Shown here piece by piece: positions 51,120-60,357 of a DNA stretch of 64,000 bases. The stretch is taken from positions 114,189-178,188 of the forward strand of contig NZ_JANRHG010000007.1 in NCBI RefSeq assembly GCF_024733845.1, in the 5' to 3' direction. Positions within the stretch are counted from its first letter, which is position 1. Every line of letters starts with the position of its first letter. Below the pieces are notes generated by a model, which was given only the letters and a program-made list of their open reading frames with translations, had not been told where the DNA came from and searched no databases. This DNA comes from Neomoorella sulfitireducens (GTDB lineage: Bacteria; Bacillota; DSM-521; Neomoorellales; Neomoorellaceae). A program made the translations under genes and the position numbers.

Positions 51120-52418
51120 TTGTACTGGAACGAAAGATATGAGTGTATGCCGGAAGACGAGTTAAGGGAACTCCAGCTGGAACGCCTCCAGGCAACGGTT
51201 AAAAGGGCTTTTTTTAACGTACCCTTTTACCGCAAAGCCTTTCAGGCTATCGGGCTGGAACCGGGCGACATTAAAAGCCTGGATGATCTCCAGAAATTGC
51301 CCTTCACCACCAAACAGGATTTACGGGACAATTACCCCTTCGGCATGTTTGCCGTACCCATGAGCGAAGTGGTACGCATCCACTCTTCATCGGGTACCAC
51401 CGGCAAGCCGACGGTAGTTGGTTATACCCGCCATGATATCGACGTCTGGGCCGAGCTCATGGCCCGGGCCCTGGTATGCGGGGGGACAACCCGTCACGAT
51501 ATTATCCAGAATGCCTACGGTTACGGCCTCTTTACCGGCGGCCTGGGGGTTCATTATGGAGCGGAGCGCCTGGGCGCTTCTGTTATTCCCATCTCGGGCG
51601 GCAATACCAAGCGCCAGATAATGATTATGAAGGATTACGGCAGTACGGTCCTTACCTGTACTCCCTCCTATGCCCTGTATATTGCCGAGGTAATGGCCGA
51701 GATGGGCATCAGACCGGAGGAATTAAAGCTCCGGTGCGGTATTTTTGGTGCGGAACCGTGGTCGGAAAACATGCGCCAGGAGATCGAGAAGCGGCTGGGG
51801 ATTAGTGCCGTAGATATTTACGGACTGAGTGAAGTCATCGGCCCCGGGGTAGGTATTGAGTGCCAGGCTAAGAACGGCCTGCATGTTTTTGGCGACCACT
51901 TCCTGGTAGAAGTAATTGACCCGGTCACGGAGAAGCCGGTGGCACCTGGACAGCTGGGCGAGCTGGTCATTACCTCCCTCACGAAAGAAGCCCTGCCGGT
52001 CATCCGCTACCGGACCAGGGACATTACCACTATAATTCCCGGGACTTGTTCCTGCGGTCGTACCTACGTACGGGTGGCCCGTTTCACCGGCAGGACTGAC
52101 GACATGCTTATTATCCGCGGGGTCAACGTCTTCCCCTCCCAGGTTGAGAGCGTCCTCCTGGAAATGGGCGGTACCGAACCCCATTACCTCCTTATTGTCG
52201 ACCGGCAGGGAGCCCTGGACACCCTGGAGGTCAAGGTGGAGGTTTCAGACTTCCTTTTCTCCGATAAAGTCCGGGGTCTGGAAGAGCTGGAGAAGCGGCT
52301 GGTCAGCGAACTGGAAAGCACCCTGGGCATCAGTGTGAAAGTTACCCTGGTGGAGCCCAAAACCATAGAACGCAGTGAAGGGAAGGCCGTCAGGGTAATC
52401 GACAAGCGGAAGATATAA
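51120..52418 (+). CDS. paaK: Phenylacetate-CoA ligase (PaaK family)
   Basis: TTG 51120 with GGGGGAG 8 nt upstream gives [11 protein letters not shown], the typical PaaK start, and 432 residues; the frame runs back to 51024 with no support. Motifs: [16 protein letters not shown] (phosphate loop), [35 protein letters not shown], and [20 protein letters not shown] near the end. It activates phenylacetate or another aryl acid to its CoA ester. The next gene is an ACT-domain protein, a pairing common with indolepyruvate oxidoreductase loci, so it may act in amino-acid fermentation or salvage. Confidence 0.88.
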   Translation: MYWNERYECMPEDELRELQLERLQATVKRAFFNVPFYRKAFQAIGLEPGDIKSLDDLQKLPFTTKQDLRDNYPFGMFAVPMSEVVRIHSSSGTTGKPTVVGYTRHDIDVWAELMARALVCGGTTRHDIIQNAYGYGLFTGGLGVHYGAERLGASVIPISGGNTKRQIMIMKDYGSTVLTCTPSYALYIAEVMAEMGIRPEELKLRCGIFGAEPWSENMRQEIEKRLGISAVDIYGLSEVIGPGVGIECQAKNGLHVFGDHFLVEVIDPVTEKPVAPGQLGELVITSLTKEALPVIRYRTRDITTIIPGTCSCGRTYVRVARFTGRTDDMLIIRGVNVFPSQVESVLLEMGGTEPHYLLIVDRQGALDTLEVKVEVSDFLFSDKVRGLEELEKRLVSELESTLGISVKVTLVEPKTIERSEGKAVRVIDKRKI

Positions 52419-52445
52419 GCGGAAGATATGAGGGGGGGCGAAACC

Positions 52446-52877
52446 ATGAAGATCAAGCAGCTTTCAGTGTTCCTGGAGAACAAGTCGGGCCGGCTGGCGG
52501 CAGTAACGCGCCTGCTGGCCGAACAGGGAATTAACATCCGGGCCCTGTCCATTGCCGACACTTCTGACTTTGGTATTTTACGCCTTATCGTCAACGATCC
52601 GGAACAGGCCTACCGCGCCTTGAAGGAAGCCGGTTTCACCGTCAGCCTTACCGATGTCCTGGGAGTGGAGATGCCGGACAGGCCCGGGGGCTTGAGTAAT
52701 ATCCTTTCTGTTCTTGAAGAAGCCGGCATCAATATCGAATACCTCTATGCCTTTATCGGTAAGGGCGATAACGGCGCCCTGGTCATCTTCCGCGTTGAAG
52801 AACTGGACAAGGCTATTACCATCCTTCAGCAGAGGGGAATAACCGTTCTGGAAGGAGAAAAAATTTATCGTCTGTAG
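52446..52877 (+). CDS. Tandem ACT-domain protein
   Basis: ATG 52446; 143 residues that carry two ACT-like halves: MKIKQLSVFLENKSGRLAAVTRLLAEQGINIRALSIA and, after residue 70, GVEMPDRPGGLSNILSVLEEAGINIEYLYAF. Such small ACT proteins bind amino acids and are found after PaaK/iorAB genes. It is joined to paaK by 27 nt and its stop overlaps the next frame's upstream codons. Confidence 0.85.
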   Translation: MKIKQLSVFLENKSGRLAAVTRLLAEQGINIRALSIADTSDFGILRLIVNDPEQAYRALKEAGFTVSLTDVLGVEMPDRPGGLSNILSVLEEAGINIEYLYAFIGKGDNGALVIFRVEELDKAITILQQRGITVLEGEKIYRL

Positions 52878-52894
52878 TGAAGGAGATGAACATA

Positions 52895-53989
52895 TTGGCC
52901 ACCGTAGCATGCAGGGAAGCCATCCTGGCCATTAAACCCTATGTCCCCGGGAAACCCATTGAAGAAGTCCAGCGGGAACTGGGGGTCAAGGACGTGATTA
53001 AACTGGCGTCCAATGAGAATCCCCTGGGACCTTCGCCCGACGCCGTCCGGGCCATCCAGGAAGCAGCCGAAAGGGTTTACCTGTATCCGGACGGGAATTG
53101 TTATTACTTAAAAAATGCCCTGGCGGAAAAACTTGGTTTTTCCCCGGAGAATATTATTGTAGGTAACGGTACTGATGAGATAATAAAGATGCTGGCCGAG
53201 ACCTATCTCAACCCCGGGGATGAAATAGTAGTCGCCGCTCCTACTTTTTCTGAGTATGAATTTGCTGCCCAGGTTATGGCCGGCCGGGCCATTAAGGTGC
53301 CCTGCCGCAGTTTCCGCCACGACCTGAAGGCCATGGCTGCACACATAACTCCCCGGACGAAAATGGTTTTCATCTGCAACCCCAACAACCCTACGGGGAC
53401 CATTGTCGGCCAGATGCTCCTGGATAACTTCTTAAAAGAAGTACCTCCTTCCGTCCTGGTGGTTTTAGATGAAGCCTATGCCGATTACGTGACTGCCGAG
53501 CATTATCCGGACAGCCTGGCCTATGTCCGTTACGGACGGGATAACGTCATTGTTCTGCGTACATTCTCCAAAATTTACGGCCTGGCGGGCCTGCGGGTAG
53601 GGTTTGCCGTGGCCGTGCCGGAAGTTATCAGGAACTTGAACCGGGTACGGGAGCCTTTTAACGTTAATCTCATAGCCCAGGCGGCGGCCATTGCTGCCCT
53701 CAGGGATGAGGCCCATTATAAGAAAAGCCGGGAGGTAAATATAGAGGGTAAACAGTATCTTTACGAACAGTTTACCGCCCTGGGCCTGGAATATGTTCCT
53801 ACAGAAGCTAATTTCATCTTTGTCAACATCCGGCAAGATAGCAGGACTGTTTTCCAGGAGCTTTTAAAAAGAGGCGTGATTGTCCGTACCGGCGATATCT
53901 TTGGCTACGATAATTTCCTGCGGGTGACCATAGGAACACCGCGGCAGAATGAACGCTTCATCAAGGTTTTACGGGAAGTTCTGGGTTAG
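52895..53989 (+). CDS. hisC: Histidinol-phosphate/aromatic aminotransferase (HisC family)
   Basis: Start taken at TTG 52895, 9 nt after AAGGAG; GTG 52877 and ATG 52886 are in frame but badly spaced. 364 residues: LASNENPLGPSPDA, VGNGTDEIIKMLAETY, FICNPNNPTGT, LDEAYADY and RTFSKIYGLAGLRVGF with the PLP Lys. Class II/I-gamma aminotransferase. No his genes are near; next to PaaK and an ACT protein an aromatic amino acid substrate is as likely as histidinol phosphate. Confidence 0.87.
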   Translation: MATVACREAILAIKPYVPGKPIEEVQRELGVKDVIKLASNENPLGPSPDAVRAIQEAAERVYLYPDGNCYYLKNALAEKLGFSPENIIVGNGTDEIIKMLAETYLNPGDEIVVAAPTFSEYEFAAQVMAGRAIKVPCRSFRHDLKAMAAHITPRTKMVFICNPNNPTGTIVGQMLLDNFLKEVPPSVLVVLDEAYADYVTAEHYPDSLAYVRYGRDNVIVLRTFSKIYGLAGLRVGFAVAVPEVIRNLNRVREPFNVNLIAQAAAIAALRDEAHYKKSREVNIEGKQYLYEQFTALGLEYVPTEANFIFVNIRQDSRTVFQELLKRGVIVRTGDIFGYDNFLRVTIGTPRQNERFIKVLREVLG

Positions 53990-54008
53990 ACGTAAAAATT
54001 AGGAATAT

Positions 54009-54064
54009 ATCCCTCCTTTCCCTGATATTTATTTTATAGCAGGATTGAAAGGAGGGATTTTTTT
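54009..54064 (+). terminator. hisC terminator whose 3' arm holds the next gene's ribosome site
   Basis: ATCCCTCCTTTC (54009-54020) pairs perfectly over 12 bp with GAAAGGAGGGAT (54047-54058), then TTTTTT. The 3' arm contains the AAGGAGGG ribosome site for TTG 54063. The same hairpin therefore terminates hisC and would hide the start of the gerM-like gene in any readthrough RNA. Confidence 0.7.
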
Positions 54065-54671
54065 GCGGGCAGGAAAACACCTGGCAGTTATAGTGAGCCT
54101 GTTACTGGTTGCTACCCTTGTGAGTGGATGCGGGATAATAGACAGGTTGACGGGCAGGTCACGGTCCCAGGTCCAGGTCCAGCTGCCACCACCGGAAACC
54201 GGCACGCCGGAGGTAAGTAGCGGGGAAACAAAAGAAGAAGTCAAAACAACCAAAGTGGTCCTCTATTTCAGTGACCCCACAGGGAATTACCTGGTAGCTG
54301 AAGAGCGTACCATCCCGCTGGTAGAGGGTATCGCCCGGGCGACCATTGAAGAACTCATTAAAGGACCGGGACCTGGCTCTCAGCTCCTGCCGACTATTCC
54401 CAGGGGGACGGTTCTAAAAGATATTAACATCCGCCCCGACGGCCTGTGCAGGGTAGATTTTAGCAAAGAACTGGTCGCCAACCACAGTGGCGGATCCCTG
54501 GGAGAAAGTTTAACTGTATACTCCATTGTCAATACCCTGACCCAGTTCCCGACAGTCAAGCAGGTCCAGTTCCTGGTGAACGGCCAGTACGTTGAAACTA
54601 TTGCCGGTCATATTGACGTTTCGACGGCTATAAGCCGTAATGAAAGCCTTATTAAAAAGGAAGCCCAGTAA
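54063..54671 (+). CDS. GerMN-domain lipoprotein
   Basis: TTG 54063 follows AAGGAGGG by 6 nt. 202 residues: N-terminal signal with lipobox (LVATLVSGC), a Pro/Gln linker, then a GerMN domain: VVLYFSDPTGNYLVAEERTI, ATIEELIKGPGPGSQLLPTIP and LYSIVNTLTQFPTVKQVQFLVNGQYVETIAGH-type C-terminus. GerM in Bacillus is needed for sporulation and germination through peptidoglycan; the domain lies outside the membrane. The next gene is a cell-wall amidase, in keeping. Confidence 0.85.
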   Translation: MRAGKHLAVIVSLLLVATLVSGCGIIDRLTGRSRSQVQVQLPPPETGTPEVSSGETKEEVKTTKVVLYFSDPTGNYLVAEERTIPLVEGIARATIEELIKGPGPGSQLLPTIPRGTVLKDINIRPDGLCRVDFSKELVANHSGGSLGESLTVYSIVNTLTQFPTVKQVQFLVNGQYVETIAGHIDVSTAISRNESLIKKEAQ

Positions 54672-54697
54672 ATTTTTGTCGAAATATGTAAAGTCCG

Positions 54698-54720
54698 GGT
54701 GCCTTACAGGCACCTTTTTT
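54698..54720 (+). terminator. Terminator after the GerMN lipoprotein gene
   Basis: GGTGCCT-TAC-AGGCACC followed by TTTTTTG. Confidence 0.85.
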
Positions 54721-54819
54721 GTTTTTTCCACAAAAAATGGTGAAGAAGGAAGGAAAGAACTGCGAGGCAGCGAATAGTTTTTATGGTAGCTGTAAAGATG
54801 AAAGGAGAAAGGAAGGGTG

Positions 54820-56724
54820 ATGGACAAGAGTATATCTACGGCCCGGTGGGGTCTTTTATTGTTAATGATGGCGTTAATGAATATATTAACGCTGGGATTG
54901 AAGGCCCTCCCGGCCACAGCCGGCCCCGGGGTTTCCCTTATCCTTAACGGTACGCAAGTTAATCCATCGGTACCGCCATATATTGACAGTAACGGCCGCA
55001 CCATGGTACCCTTGCGTTTTGTGATGGAGTATATGGGGGCCGGGGTGGAATGGGTGGAAAAGGAAAAGGGTATTGTCATCAACCGGGGAGCAACAACTTT
55101 AAAGATGTGGATTGGTAGCCGCCAGGCATATGTAAATGGACAGGGCATCCTGCTGGATACTACACCGGTATTAAAGGGCGGGACGACCATGGTCCCAGTC
55201 CGTTTCGTATCCCAGGCCTTTGGCGGCCAGGTGGAATGGAACACCGCTTCCCAGACGATCAGGATCACCCTGGGAACGGCAACGGGTACCGGAAAGGTCC
55301 GCCTGACTGGCAGTTATGTAAACATCAGGTCCGGTCCTGGGCTCAATTACACTATAATTGATGTTTTCCCCAGGGATACGGTGCTGGGGTTGCTCGGCGA
55401 AACTGCCGGTTGGTATCGTGTGCAGTTAAGCGACGGCCGCCAGGGCTGGGTGTCAGCTACCTATGCCGAGCCTGTGTATGACAATAACCTGCCGGGAAAC
55501 GGCGGGCAGCCGGGCCAGGACCCGCCCCCGGGTCAAACCCGGCCGCCTGGGGATAACTCTTCGCCCGGCCAAGGCCAGACGCCTGCCGGTCAACCCCTGG
55601 GCCTGGCAGTTACCGGCAGCAGGCCGGTAGCAATTATGGCCGGCCCAAGCCCGGTAGAAAAGCAGGTGGGCACGGCTGCTGCCGGCAGTAAACTGCCGAT
55701 CTGGGAGGAAAGAAACGGCTGGTGGCTGGTGGAAATGGACGACGGCCGGCGCGGCTGGCTGGCCAGTGCCCTTGCCGTTTATGCCCCCTATGAACCTCCG
55801 GAGAATGATGATGACCAGGAATCCAACCTCCGGATAACCGGCGTGACGGTAAAACCTGCAGGAGATGCCCTCCAAGTCACCGTTAAAGCCAGCTGGATCT
55901 TTACTTATCAAATTTCCCGCTGGGACAAGCGCTTGATAGTGGATATTCCCGGCGCCCTTCTGGCCGTACCGGAAGGACAGAGAATAGTGGAAGTGAACCA
56001 CTCTCTCGTGGACAGGGTGCGCCTGGGTCAGTATACAGCGGATACCGTCCGTCTCGTCTTTGATCTTAGTGGAATCGCCAGGCTAAGGCTAAAAGAAGCC
56101 GGCGCGGGTGAGACGACCTTTATTATAGATAAGCCTTCAATTCAGGGAAGTAAGATCGTCCTCGATCCCGGCCACGGTACCGACCCGGAAGGGGCCGACC
56201 CCGGTGCCATTGGCCCTACCGGCGTTAAAGAAAAGGACGTCAACCTGGCTATAGCCCAGAAACTGGCGGCCTTACTCCGGGGGGCCGGGGCTACCGTATA
56301 CCTTACCCGCAACGGGGAAACCTGTCCCTATACCCTTGCAGGCCGGGCCTATTACGCTAATGATGTGGGCGCCGACCTTTTTATCAGTATCCATGCCAAC
56401 GCTTCCTTAAGCTCCGAATCCTCCGGCACTTCGACCTATTTCTATGCCCCGCCGGGCACGGCTCTCGGGGAGCAGCGGGAAGAGCGCCAGCGCCTGGCTG
56501 CTGCCATCCAGGCTGCCCTGGTGCAAGCCATTGGGAGAAAAGACCTCGGTGTCCTGGAAGCCAATTTTGCCGTTTTACGCAACACCGGCATGCCTTCGGT
56601 ACTGGTCGAGACGGCTTTTATCTCCAACCCCACCGAGGAACAGCTCTTGAACAACCCTGCTTTCCAGGCCAGGGTGGCGGAGGGTATTTTTAACGGGCTC
56701 GGCTCTTACTTTGCCGGCAATTAA
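54820..56724 (+). CDS. Multidomain N-acetylmuramoyl-L-alanine amidase
   Basis: Start at ATG 54820 after GAAGGAAGG (a GTG at 54817 is adjacent). 634 residues: a signal peptide; a copper-amine-oxidase-N-like stalk domain (ILNGTQVNPSVPPYIDSNGR then TMVPLRFV, repeated); SH3 domain 1 (VNIRSGPGLNYTIIDVFP); a Pro/Gln/Gly-rich linker; SH3-like domain 2; an AMIN domain (ITGVTVKPAGDALQVTVKAS); and a C-terminal Amidase_3 with zinc ligands in VLDPGHGTD, ISIHANAS and LVETAFISN. It cuts the bond between muramic acid and the stem peptide and would act in sporulation or cell separation. Confidence 0.9.
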   Translation: MDKSISTARWGLLLLMMALMNILTLGLKALPATAGPGVSLILNGTQVNPSVPPYIDSNGRTMVPLRFVMEYMGAGVEWVEKEKGIVINRGATTLKMWIGSRQAYVNGQGILLDTTPVLKGGTTMVPVRFVSQAFGGQVEWNTASQTIRITLGTATGTGKVRLTGSYVNIRSGPGLNYTIIDVFPRDTVLGLLGETAGWYRVQLSDGRQGWVSATYAEPVYDNNLPGNGGQPGQDPPPGQTRPPGDNSSPGQGQTPAGQPLGLAVTGSRPVAIMAGPSPVEKQVGTAAAGSKLPIWEERNGWWLVEMDDGRRGWLASALAVYAPYEPPENDDDQESNLRITGVTVKPAGDALQVTVKASWIFTYQISRWDKRLIVDIPGALLAVPEGQRIVEVNHSLVDRVRLGQYTADTVRLVFDLSGIARLRLKEAGAGETTFIIDKPSIQGSKIVLDPGHGTDPEGADPGAIGPTGVKEKDVNLAIAQKLAALLRGAGATVYLTRNGETCPYTLAGRAYYANDVGADLFISIHANASLSSESSGTSTYFYAPPGTALGEQREERQRLAAAIQAALVQAIGRKDLGVLEANFAVLRNTGMPSVLVETAFISNPTEEQLLNNPAFQARVAEGIFNGLGSYFAGN

Positions 56725-56749
56725 ATTAACTGCTAGTTGACCGTGTAGA

Positions 56750-56785
56750 GGAGCCTGCAATTACTTGCAGGCTCCTTGCTTCTTT
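56750..56785 (+). terminator. Terminator after the amidase gene
   Basis: GGAGCCTGCAA pairs with TTGCAGGCTCC, loop TTAC, then TTGCTTCTTTG. Confidence 0.8.
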
Positions 56786-56825
56786 GTTACAATGGGGGAG
56801 CAGCAACCTGGCGGGAGGGGTACCG

Positions 56826-57353
56826 GTGCTGGCCCTGGTAGGTGGATACTTTTTAATTTTCCTGGCCCGCGTTACCGATGTCAGCATGGCTACTTTGAGA
56901 ATGCTCCTTTTAGTCAGGGGTAAACGCTTTTACGCGGCGGGGATCGGTATTTTTGAAGTTACCATCTATGTAATTGCTTTGAAATATGTTGTTGATCGTT
57001 TAAACGACCCCGTAAGCCTTATCTTTTACGCCCTGGGTTTTGCCACCGGCAATATTGTCGGCAGTTTCATTGAAGAAAAGGTGGCCCTGGGACAGGTAAC
57101 GGTCCAGATCATTACCCTTAAGGACCCCATGGAGCTGGCCGAAAATTTGCGGGCGGCCGGCTTTGGCGTCACTGTAACCGAAGGCCAGGGGCGGGATGGC
57201 AGCCATCCCATTTTAAACCTTGGGTTCCCGCGCAAACAGCTAAATATTGTCCGGGATATGGTAAAGGCATGGGATCCCAATGCCTTTGTAGTTGTACTTG
57301 AAGCAAGGACAACTTATGGTGGTTTTTGTCATTACCGGCGCAAAGGAAAATAG
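56826..57353 (+). CDS. DUF2179/DUF5698 membrane protein
   Basis: Start at GTG 56826 after GGGAGGGG (the frame begins at 56784 with no site). 175 residues: three N-terminal membrane helices with LARVTDVSMATLRMLLLVRG, then FEVTIYVIALKYVVDRLNDP and FATGNIVGSFIEEKVALG, and a cytoplasmic DUF2179-like C-terminus with FPRKQLNIVRDMVKAWDPNAFVVV. The family is widespread in Firmicutes (YebE/YitT C-domain relatives); function unknown. Upstream of murI by 84 nt. Confidence 0.85.
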   Translation: MLALVGGYFLIFLARVTDVSMATLRMLLLVRGKRFYAAGIGIFEVTIYVIALKYVVDRLNDPVSLIFYALGFATGNIVGSFIEEKVALGQVTVQIITLKDPMELAENLRAAGFGVTVTEGQGRDGSHPILNLGFPRKQLNIVRDMVKAWDPNAFVVVLEARTTYGGFCHYRRKGK

Positions 57354-57436
57354 ACATTAACTATATCCAAGCAAGCATATAATATGAGGTACTGCTCTTA
57401 ATTTAAGATAGCATCCTCGATAAGGAGATGAGGGCG

Positions 57437-58243
57437 GTGCAGCCCGTCCAGCCAGTGGGTGTTTTTGATTCCGGAATCGGGGGTTTGACGGTAGCCCGGG
57501 AAATTATCCGGCAGCTGCCGGCAGAAACCATTATTTATTATGGAGATACGGCCCATGTTCCATACGGTTCCCGGACTGTTGAAGAATTGAGAGAGTTTGC
57601 CGATACCATAACCGCCTTTTTAATTGCCAGGGGAGCCAAGGCTATTGTTGATGCCTGCAACACTACCTCTGCGGTAGCCCTGCCTTACCTTAAAAAAAAG
57701 TACTCTGTCCCCATTATCGGCGTAATTGAACCCGGAGTTACAGAAGCCCTGCGGGCTACGCGAAACGGTCGCATTGGTGTCATCGCTACGGAAGCAACAG
57801 TAGCCAGCAATGCCCATGAAAAAGCTATCCACGCTCTTGCCGGGGAAGTCCGGGTTTTTGCCAGAGCGTGCCCCAAGCTGGTACCCCTGGTTGAGGCCGG
57901 ATTGGTTTCCGGTCCCGAGGTAGAGGCAGCAGTGGCAGAATATGTGCAACCCTTGATTGAAGCGGGAATTGATACTCTGATCCTTGGGTGTACCCATTAT
58001 CCCTTCCTGGCTCCGGTAATCCAGGAGGTAGCCGGTCCGGGTGTCACTTTAATTGACCCGGCGGCAGCCACGGTACGGGAGCTAAAGCAAGTACTGGCGG
58101 CGGGTGGCGGCCTCAGGGGTGCCCACTACTCCAAGGCCCACAGCTTTTTTGTCAGCGGTGATGCCCGGTTATTTACCAGGGTGGGGATGCAGCTGGTAGG
58201 CTGGCCGGAGCTTAAGGGTGTCAGGCAATTGAAACTCGATTAA
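57437..58243 (+). CDS. murI: Glutamate racemase
   Basis: GTG 57437 is preferred (9 nt after AAGGAG); ATG 57428 abuts the ribosome site. 268 residues: VGVFDSGIGGLTVARE, YYGDTAHVPYGSR, IVDACNTTSAVALP (first catalytic Cys), and ILGCTHYPFLAPV (second Cys). Makes D-glutamate for peptidoglycan. First gene of a murI-rph-rdgB operon. Confidence 0.92.
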   Translation: MQPVQPVGVFDSGIGGLTVAREIIRQLPAETIIYYGDTAHVPYGSRTVEELREFADTITAFLIARGAKAIVDACNTTSAVALPYLKKKYSVPIIGVIEPGVTEALRATRNGRIGVIATEATVASNAHEKAIHALAGEVRVFARACPKLVPLVEAGLVSGPEVEAAVAEYVQPLIEAGIDTLILGCTHYPFLAPVIQEVAGPGVTLIDPAAATVRELKQVLAAGGGLRGAHYSKAHSFFVSGDARLFTRVGMQLVGWPELKGVRQLKLD

Positions 58244-58258
58244 TAAGGAGAGGCGACT

Positions 58259-59014
58259 ATGTCTCTAACCAGGGTAAAGGGGCGCAGTCCCCGGGAGTTA
58301 CGCCCGGTGACTATCGAAAGGCATTATCTTAAGTACGCCGAGGGTTCGGTGCTGGTTACCATAGGTGATACCCGGGTAATCTGCAGTGCCACTGTGGAGG
58401 AAAAAGTACCACCTTTTTTACGTAACAGCGGCAAGGGATGGATTACGGCCGAGTATGCCCTGCTACCGCGCTCAACGCAGGAGAGAACCGTGCGAGAGGC
58501 GACCAGGGGCCGCCCCAGCGGCCGTACCCAGGAAATCCAGCGCCTCATCGGCCGGTCTTTACGCAGTGTCGTCGACACGGCGGTTTTAGGTGAGCGAACC
58601 ATCTGGCTTGATTGTGACGTCATCCAGGCCGACGGCGGTACCCGGACGGCAGCCGTTACCGGCAGTTTCGTGGCCCTGGTCGATGCCCTGGCCGGGCTGG
58701 TGACGGCCGGAATTATCCCCCGGTTACCCCTCCGGGATTTCCTGGCGGCGGTGAGTGTGGGCCTGGTCAAAGGCGAGCTGCTACTGGACCTGGACTTTGA
58801 GGAAGATTCCCATGCCGGCGTTGATATGAATGTAGTTATGACCGGTTCCGGCCAGCTGGTGGAAGTCCAGGGAACGGCGGAAAAACATCCATTCAGCAGG
58901 GAAGAAATGGCCGCCATGCTCGGCCTGGCCTGGGAAGGAATAGAACGTTTGATTGCCATCCAGAAGCAGGTCCTGGGTCCTGTGGCGGATATGGTGGGGA
59001 CAAGCCATGAGTAA
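58259..59014 (+). CDS. rph: Ribonuclease PH
   Basis: ATG 58259 with AAGGAGAGG upstream. 251 residues: [61 protein letters not shown] and [19 protein letters not shown], the core of RNase PH. It trims the 3' end of tRNA precursors with phosphate. tRNA genes lie less than 1 kb downstream. Overlaps rdgB by 8 nt. Confidence 0.94.
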   Translation: MSLTRVKGRSPRELRPVTIERHYLKYAEGSVLVTIGDTRVICSATVEEKVPPFLRNSGKGWITAEYALLPRSTQERTVREATRGRPSGRTQEIQRLIGRSLRSVVDTAVLGERTIWLDCDVIQADGGTRTAAVTGSFVALVDALAGLVTAGIIPRLPLRDFLAAVSVGLVKGELLLDLDFEEDSHAGVDMNVVMTGSGQLVEVQGTAEKHPFSREEMAAMLGLAWEGIERLIAIQKQVLGPVADMVGTSHE

Positions 59015-59630
59015 GCTGGTTGTAGCCACCCAAAATGAGGGAAAAGCAAGGGAATTCCGGGAGCTGCTGAGGGGTCTGGATATCGCCGTTGCCAGTTTAA
59101 AGGATTTTCCTGGAGTGACCCTTCCTGAAGAGACGGGCACTACCTTTACCGCAAATGCCCTTTTGAAGGCGCGTAAGGTGGCAGAAAACACCGGCCTGCC
59201 GGCCCTGGCGGACGATTCCGGCCTGGAAGTAGATTTCCTTAAAGGAGCGCCCGGCATTTACTCGGCCCGTTTTGCCGGTATGCCCTCAGATGATAGGCTA
59301 AATAACATTAAGCTTCTCCAGCTTTTAGCCGGTGTACCCTGGGAAAAGCGCACGGCACGTTTTCGCTGTGCCCTGGCCCTTGTAATCCCGAACGGGGATA
59401 TTTACCTGGCCGAAGGCACCCTGGAAGGTATCATTGCCTATGAACCCCGGGGTAATTCTGGTTTCGGGTATGACCCTCTTGTTTATTTACCTGAATATGG
59501 TAAGACCGTTGCCGAACTTGGCGAGGAAATAAAAAATAACATCAGCCACCGCGCCCGGGCTGTAAAAAACTTGTGGCCGGTATTAAGCCGCCTGTGGCCG
59601 GGGAAACCAGGCCCTGAGCGGGCCTTGTAG
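59007..59630 (+). CDS. rdgB: XTP/dITP pyrophosphatase (RdgB/HAM1)
   Basis: ATG 59007 inside the rph end. 207 residues: [51 protein letters not shown] and [19 protein letters not shown]. It removes non-canonical purine triphosphates before they enter DNA or RNA. The last gene of murI-rph-rdgB. Confidence 0.94.
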   Translation: MSKLVVATQNEGKAREFRELLRGLDIAVASLKDFPGVTLPEETGTTFTANALLKARKVAENTGLPALADDSGLEVDFLKGAPGIYSARFAGMPSDDRLNNIKLLQLLAGVPWEKRTARFRCALALVIPNGDIYLAEGTLEGIIAYEPRGNSGFGYDPLVYLPEYGKTVAELGEEIKNNISHRARAVKNLWPVLSRLWPGKPGPERAL

Positions 59631-59714
59631 GGCGATTGAGAGGCCAGGGTAATAAATTTTACTCGAAAACCGAAAAATATTAATGATTTCGCCCGGCGGT
59701 GGCAAAATCTGTTT

Positions 59715-59743
59715 TTGACTGCAGGCTTTTTTTGCGGTATAAT
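59715..59743 (+). promoter_or_regulatory. Near-consensus sigma-A promoter for the tRNA cluster
   Basis: TTGACT at 59715-59720, 17-nt spacer, TATAAT at 59738-59743. The first tRNA starts 12 nt after the -10. Confidence 0.9.
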
Positions 59744-59754
59744 ATCCTGTGCTT

Positions 59755-59828
59755 GCGGGTGTAGCTCAATGGTAGAGCCCCAGCCTTCCAAGCTGGTTAC
59801 GTGGGTTCGATTCCCATCACCCGCTCCA
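59755..59828 (+). tRNA. tRNA-Gly (anticodon TCC)
   Basis: 74 nt including encoded CCA; cloverleaf with acceptor GCGGGTG paired to CACCCGC, anticodon loop CTTCCAA, T-loop GGGTTCGATTCCC. Confidence 0.97.
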
Positions 59829-59835
59829 GTTTCAA

Positions 59836-59912
59836 GCGCCTGTAGCTCAGCTGGACAGAGCAGCGGCCTTCTAAGCCGCGGGCCGCAGGTTCGAATCCTG
59901 CCAGGCGCGCCA
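59836..59912 (+). tRNA. tRNA-Arg (anticodon TCT)
   Basis: 77 nt with encoded CCA; acceptor GCGCCTG/CAGGCGC, anticodon loop CTTCTAA, T-arm CAGGTTCGAATCCTG. Confidence 0.97.
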
Positions 59913-59934
59913 GCAAAGAGATAGGGAAAGATAT

Positions 59935-60012
59935 GGTGGGTGTAGCTCAGTTGGTCAGAGCACCAGGTTGTGGCCCTGGGGGTCGTGGGTTCGAGTCCCA
60001 TCTCCCACCCCA
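59935..60012 (+). tRNA. tRNA-His (anticodon GTG)
   Basis: 78 nt with encoded CCA. The extra 5' G (G-1) pairs with C73, the hallmark of histidine tRNA. Anticodon loop TTGTGGC. One T-T mismatch appears in the acceptor stem at positions 6-67. Confidence 0.95.
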
Positions 60013-60028
60013 TTTTTTTATCCCCTGC

Positions 60029-60104
60029 TGGGGCGTAGCCAAGCGGTAAGGCAACGGACTTTGGATCCGTCATTTCGTTGGTTCGAATCCAGCCGCCCCA
60101 GCCA
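60029..60104 (+). tRNA. tRNA-Gln (anticodon TTG)
   Basis: 76 nt with encoded CCA; acceptor TGGGGCG/CGCCCCA, anticodon loop CTTTGGA, T-arm GTTGGTTCGAATCCAGC. Confidence 0.96.
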
Positions 60105-60112
60105 GTATACGT

Positions 60113-60188
60113 GAGCCATTAGCTCAGCAGGTAGAGCACCTGACTTTTAATCAGGGTGTCCGGGGTTCGACTCCCCGATGGCTCACCA
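60113..60188 (+). tRNA. tRNA-Lys (anticodon TTT)
   Basis: 76 nt with encoded CCA; acceptor GAGCCAT/ATGGCTC, anticodon loop CTTTTAA, T-arm CGGGGTTCGACTCCCCG. Confidence 0.97.
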
Positions 60189-60195
60189 ATTTTTT

Positions 60196-60280
60196 GCGGG
60201 CGTGGCGGAACGGCAGACGCGCCAGACTTAGGATCTGGTGGGCATCCCCCGTGGAGGTTCAAGTCCTCTCGCCCGCACCA
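60196..60280 (+). tRNA. tRNA-Leu (anticodon TAG)
   Basis: 85 nt with a long variable arm (GGGCATCCCCCGT region) and encoded CCA; acceptor GCGGGCG/CGCCCGC, anticodon loop CTTAGGA. Confidence 0.96.
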
Positions 60281-60357
60281 TATCTTCAGGCTTAATTTTT
60301 TCCGGGTGGGGAAACCCGGATTTTTCTTTACCAACATAACTTCAAGGAGCAATTACT

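Noticed and set aside
59483..60073. 196-codon minus-strand frame
   Set aside because: It runs through rdgB antisense and three tRNA genes; Arg/Cys/Pro-rich translation of tRNA sequence.
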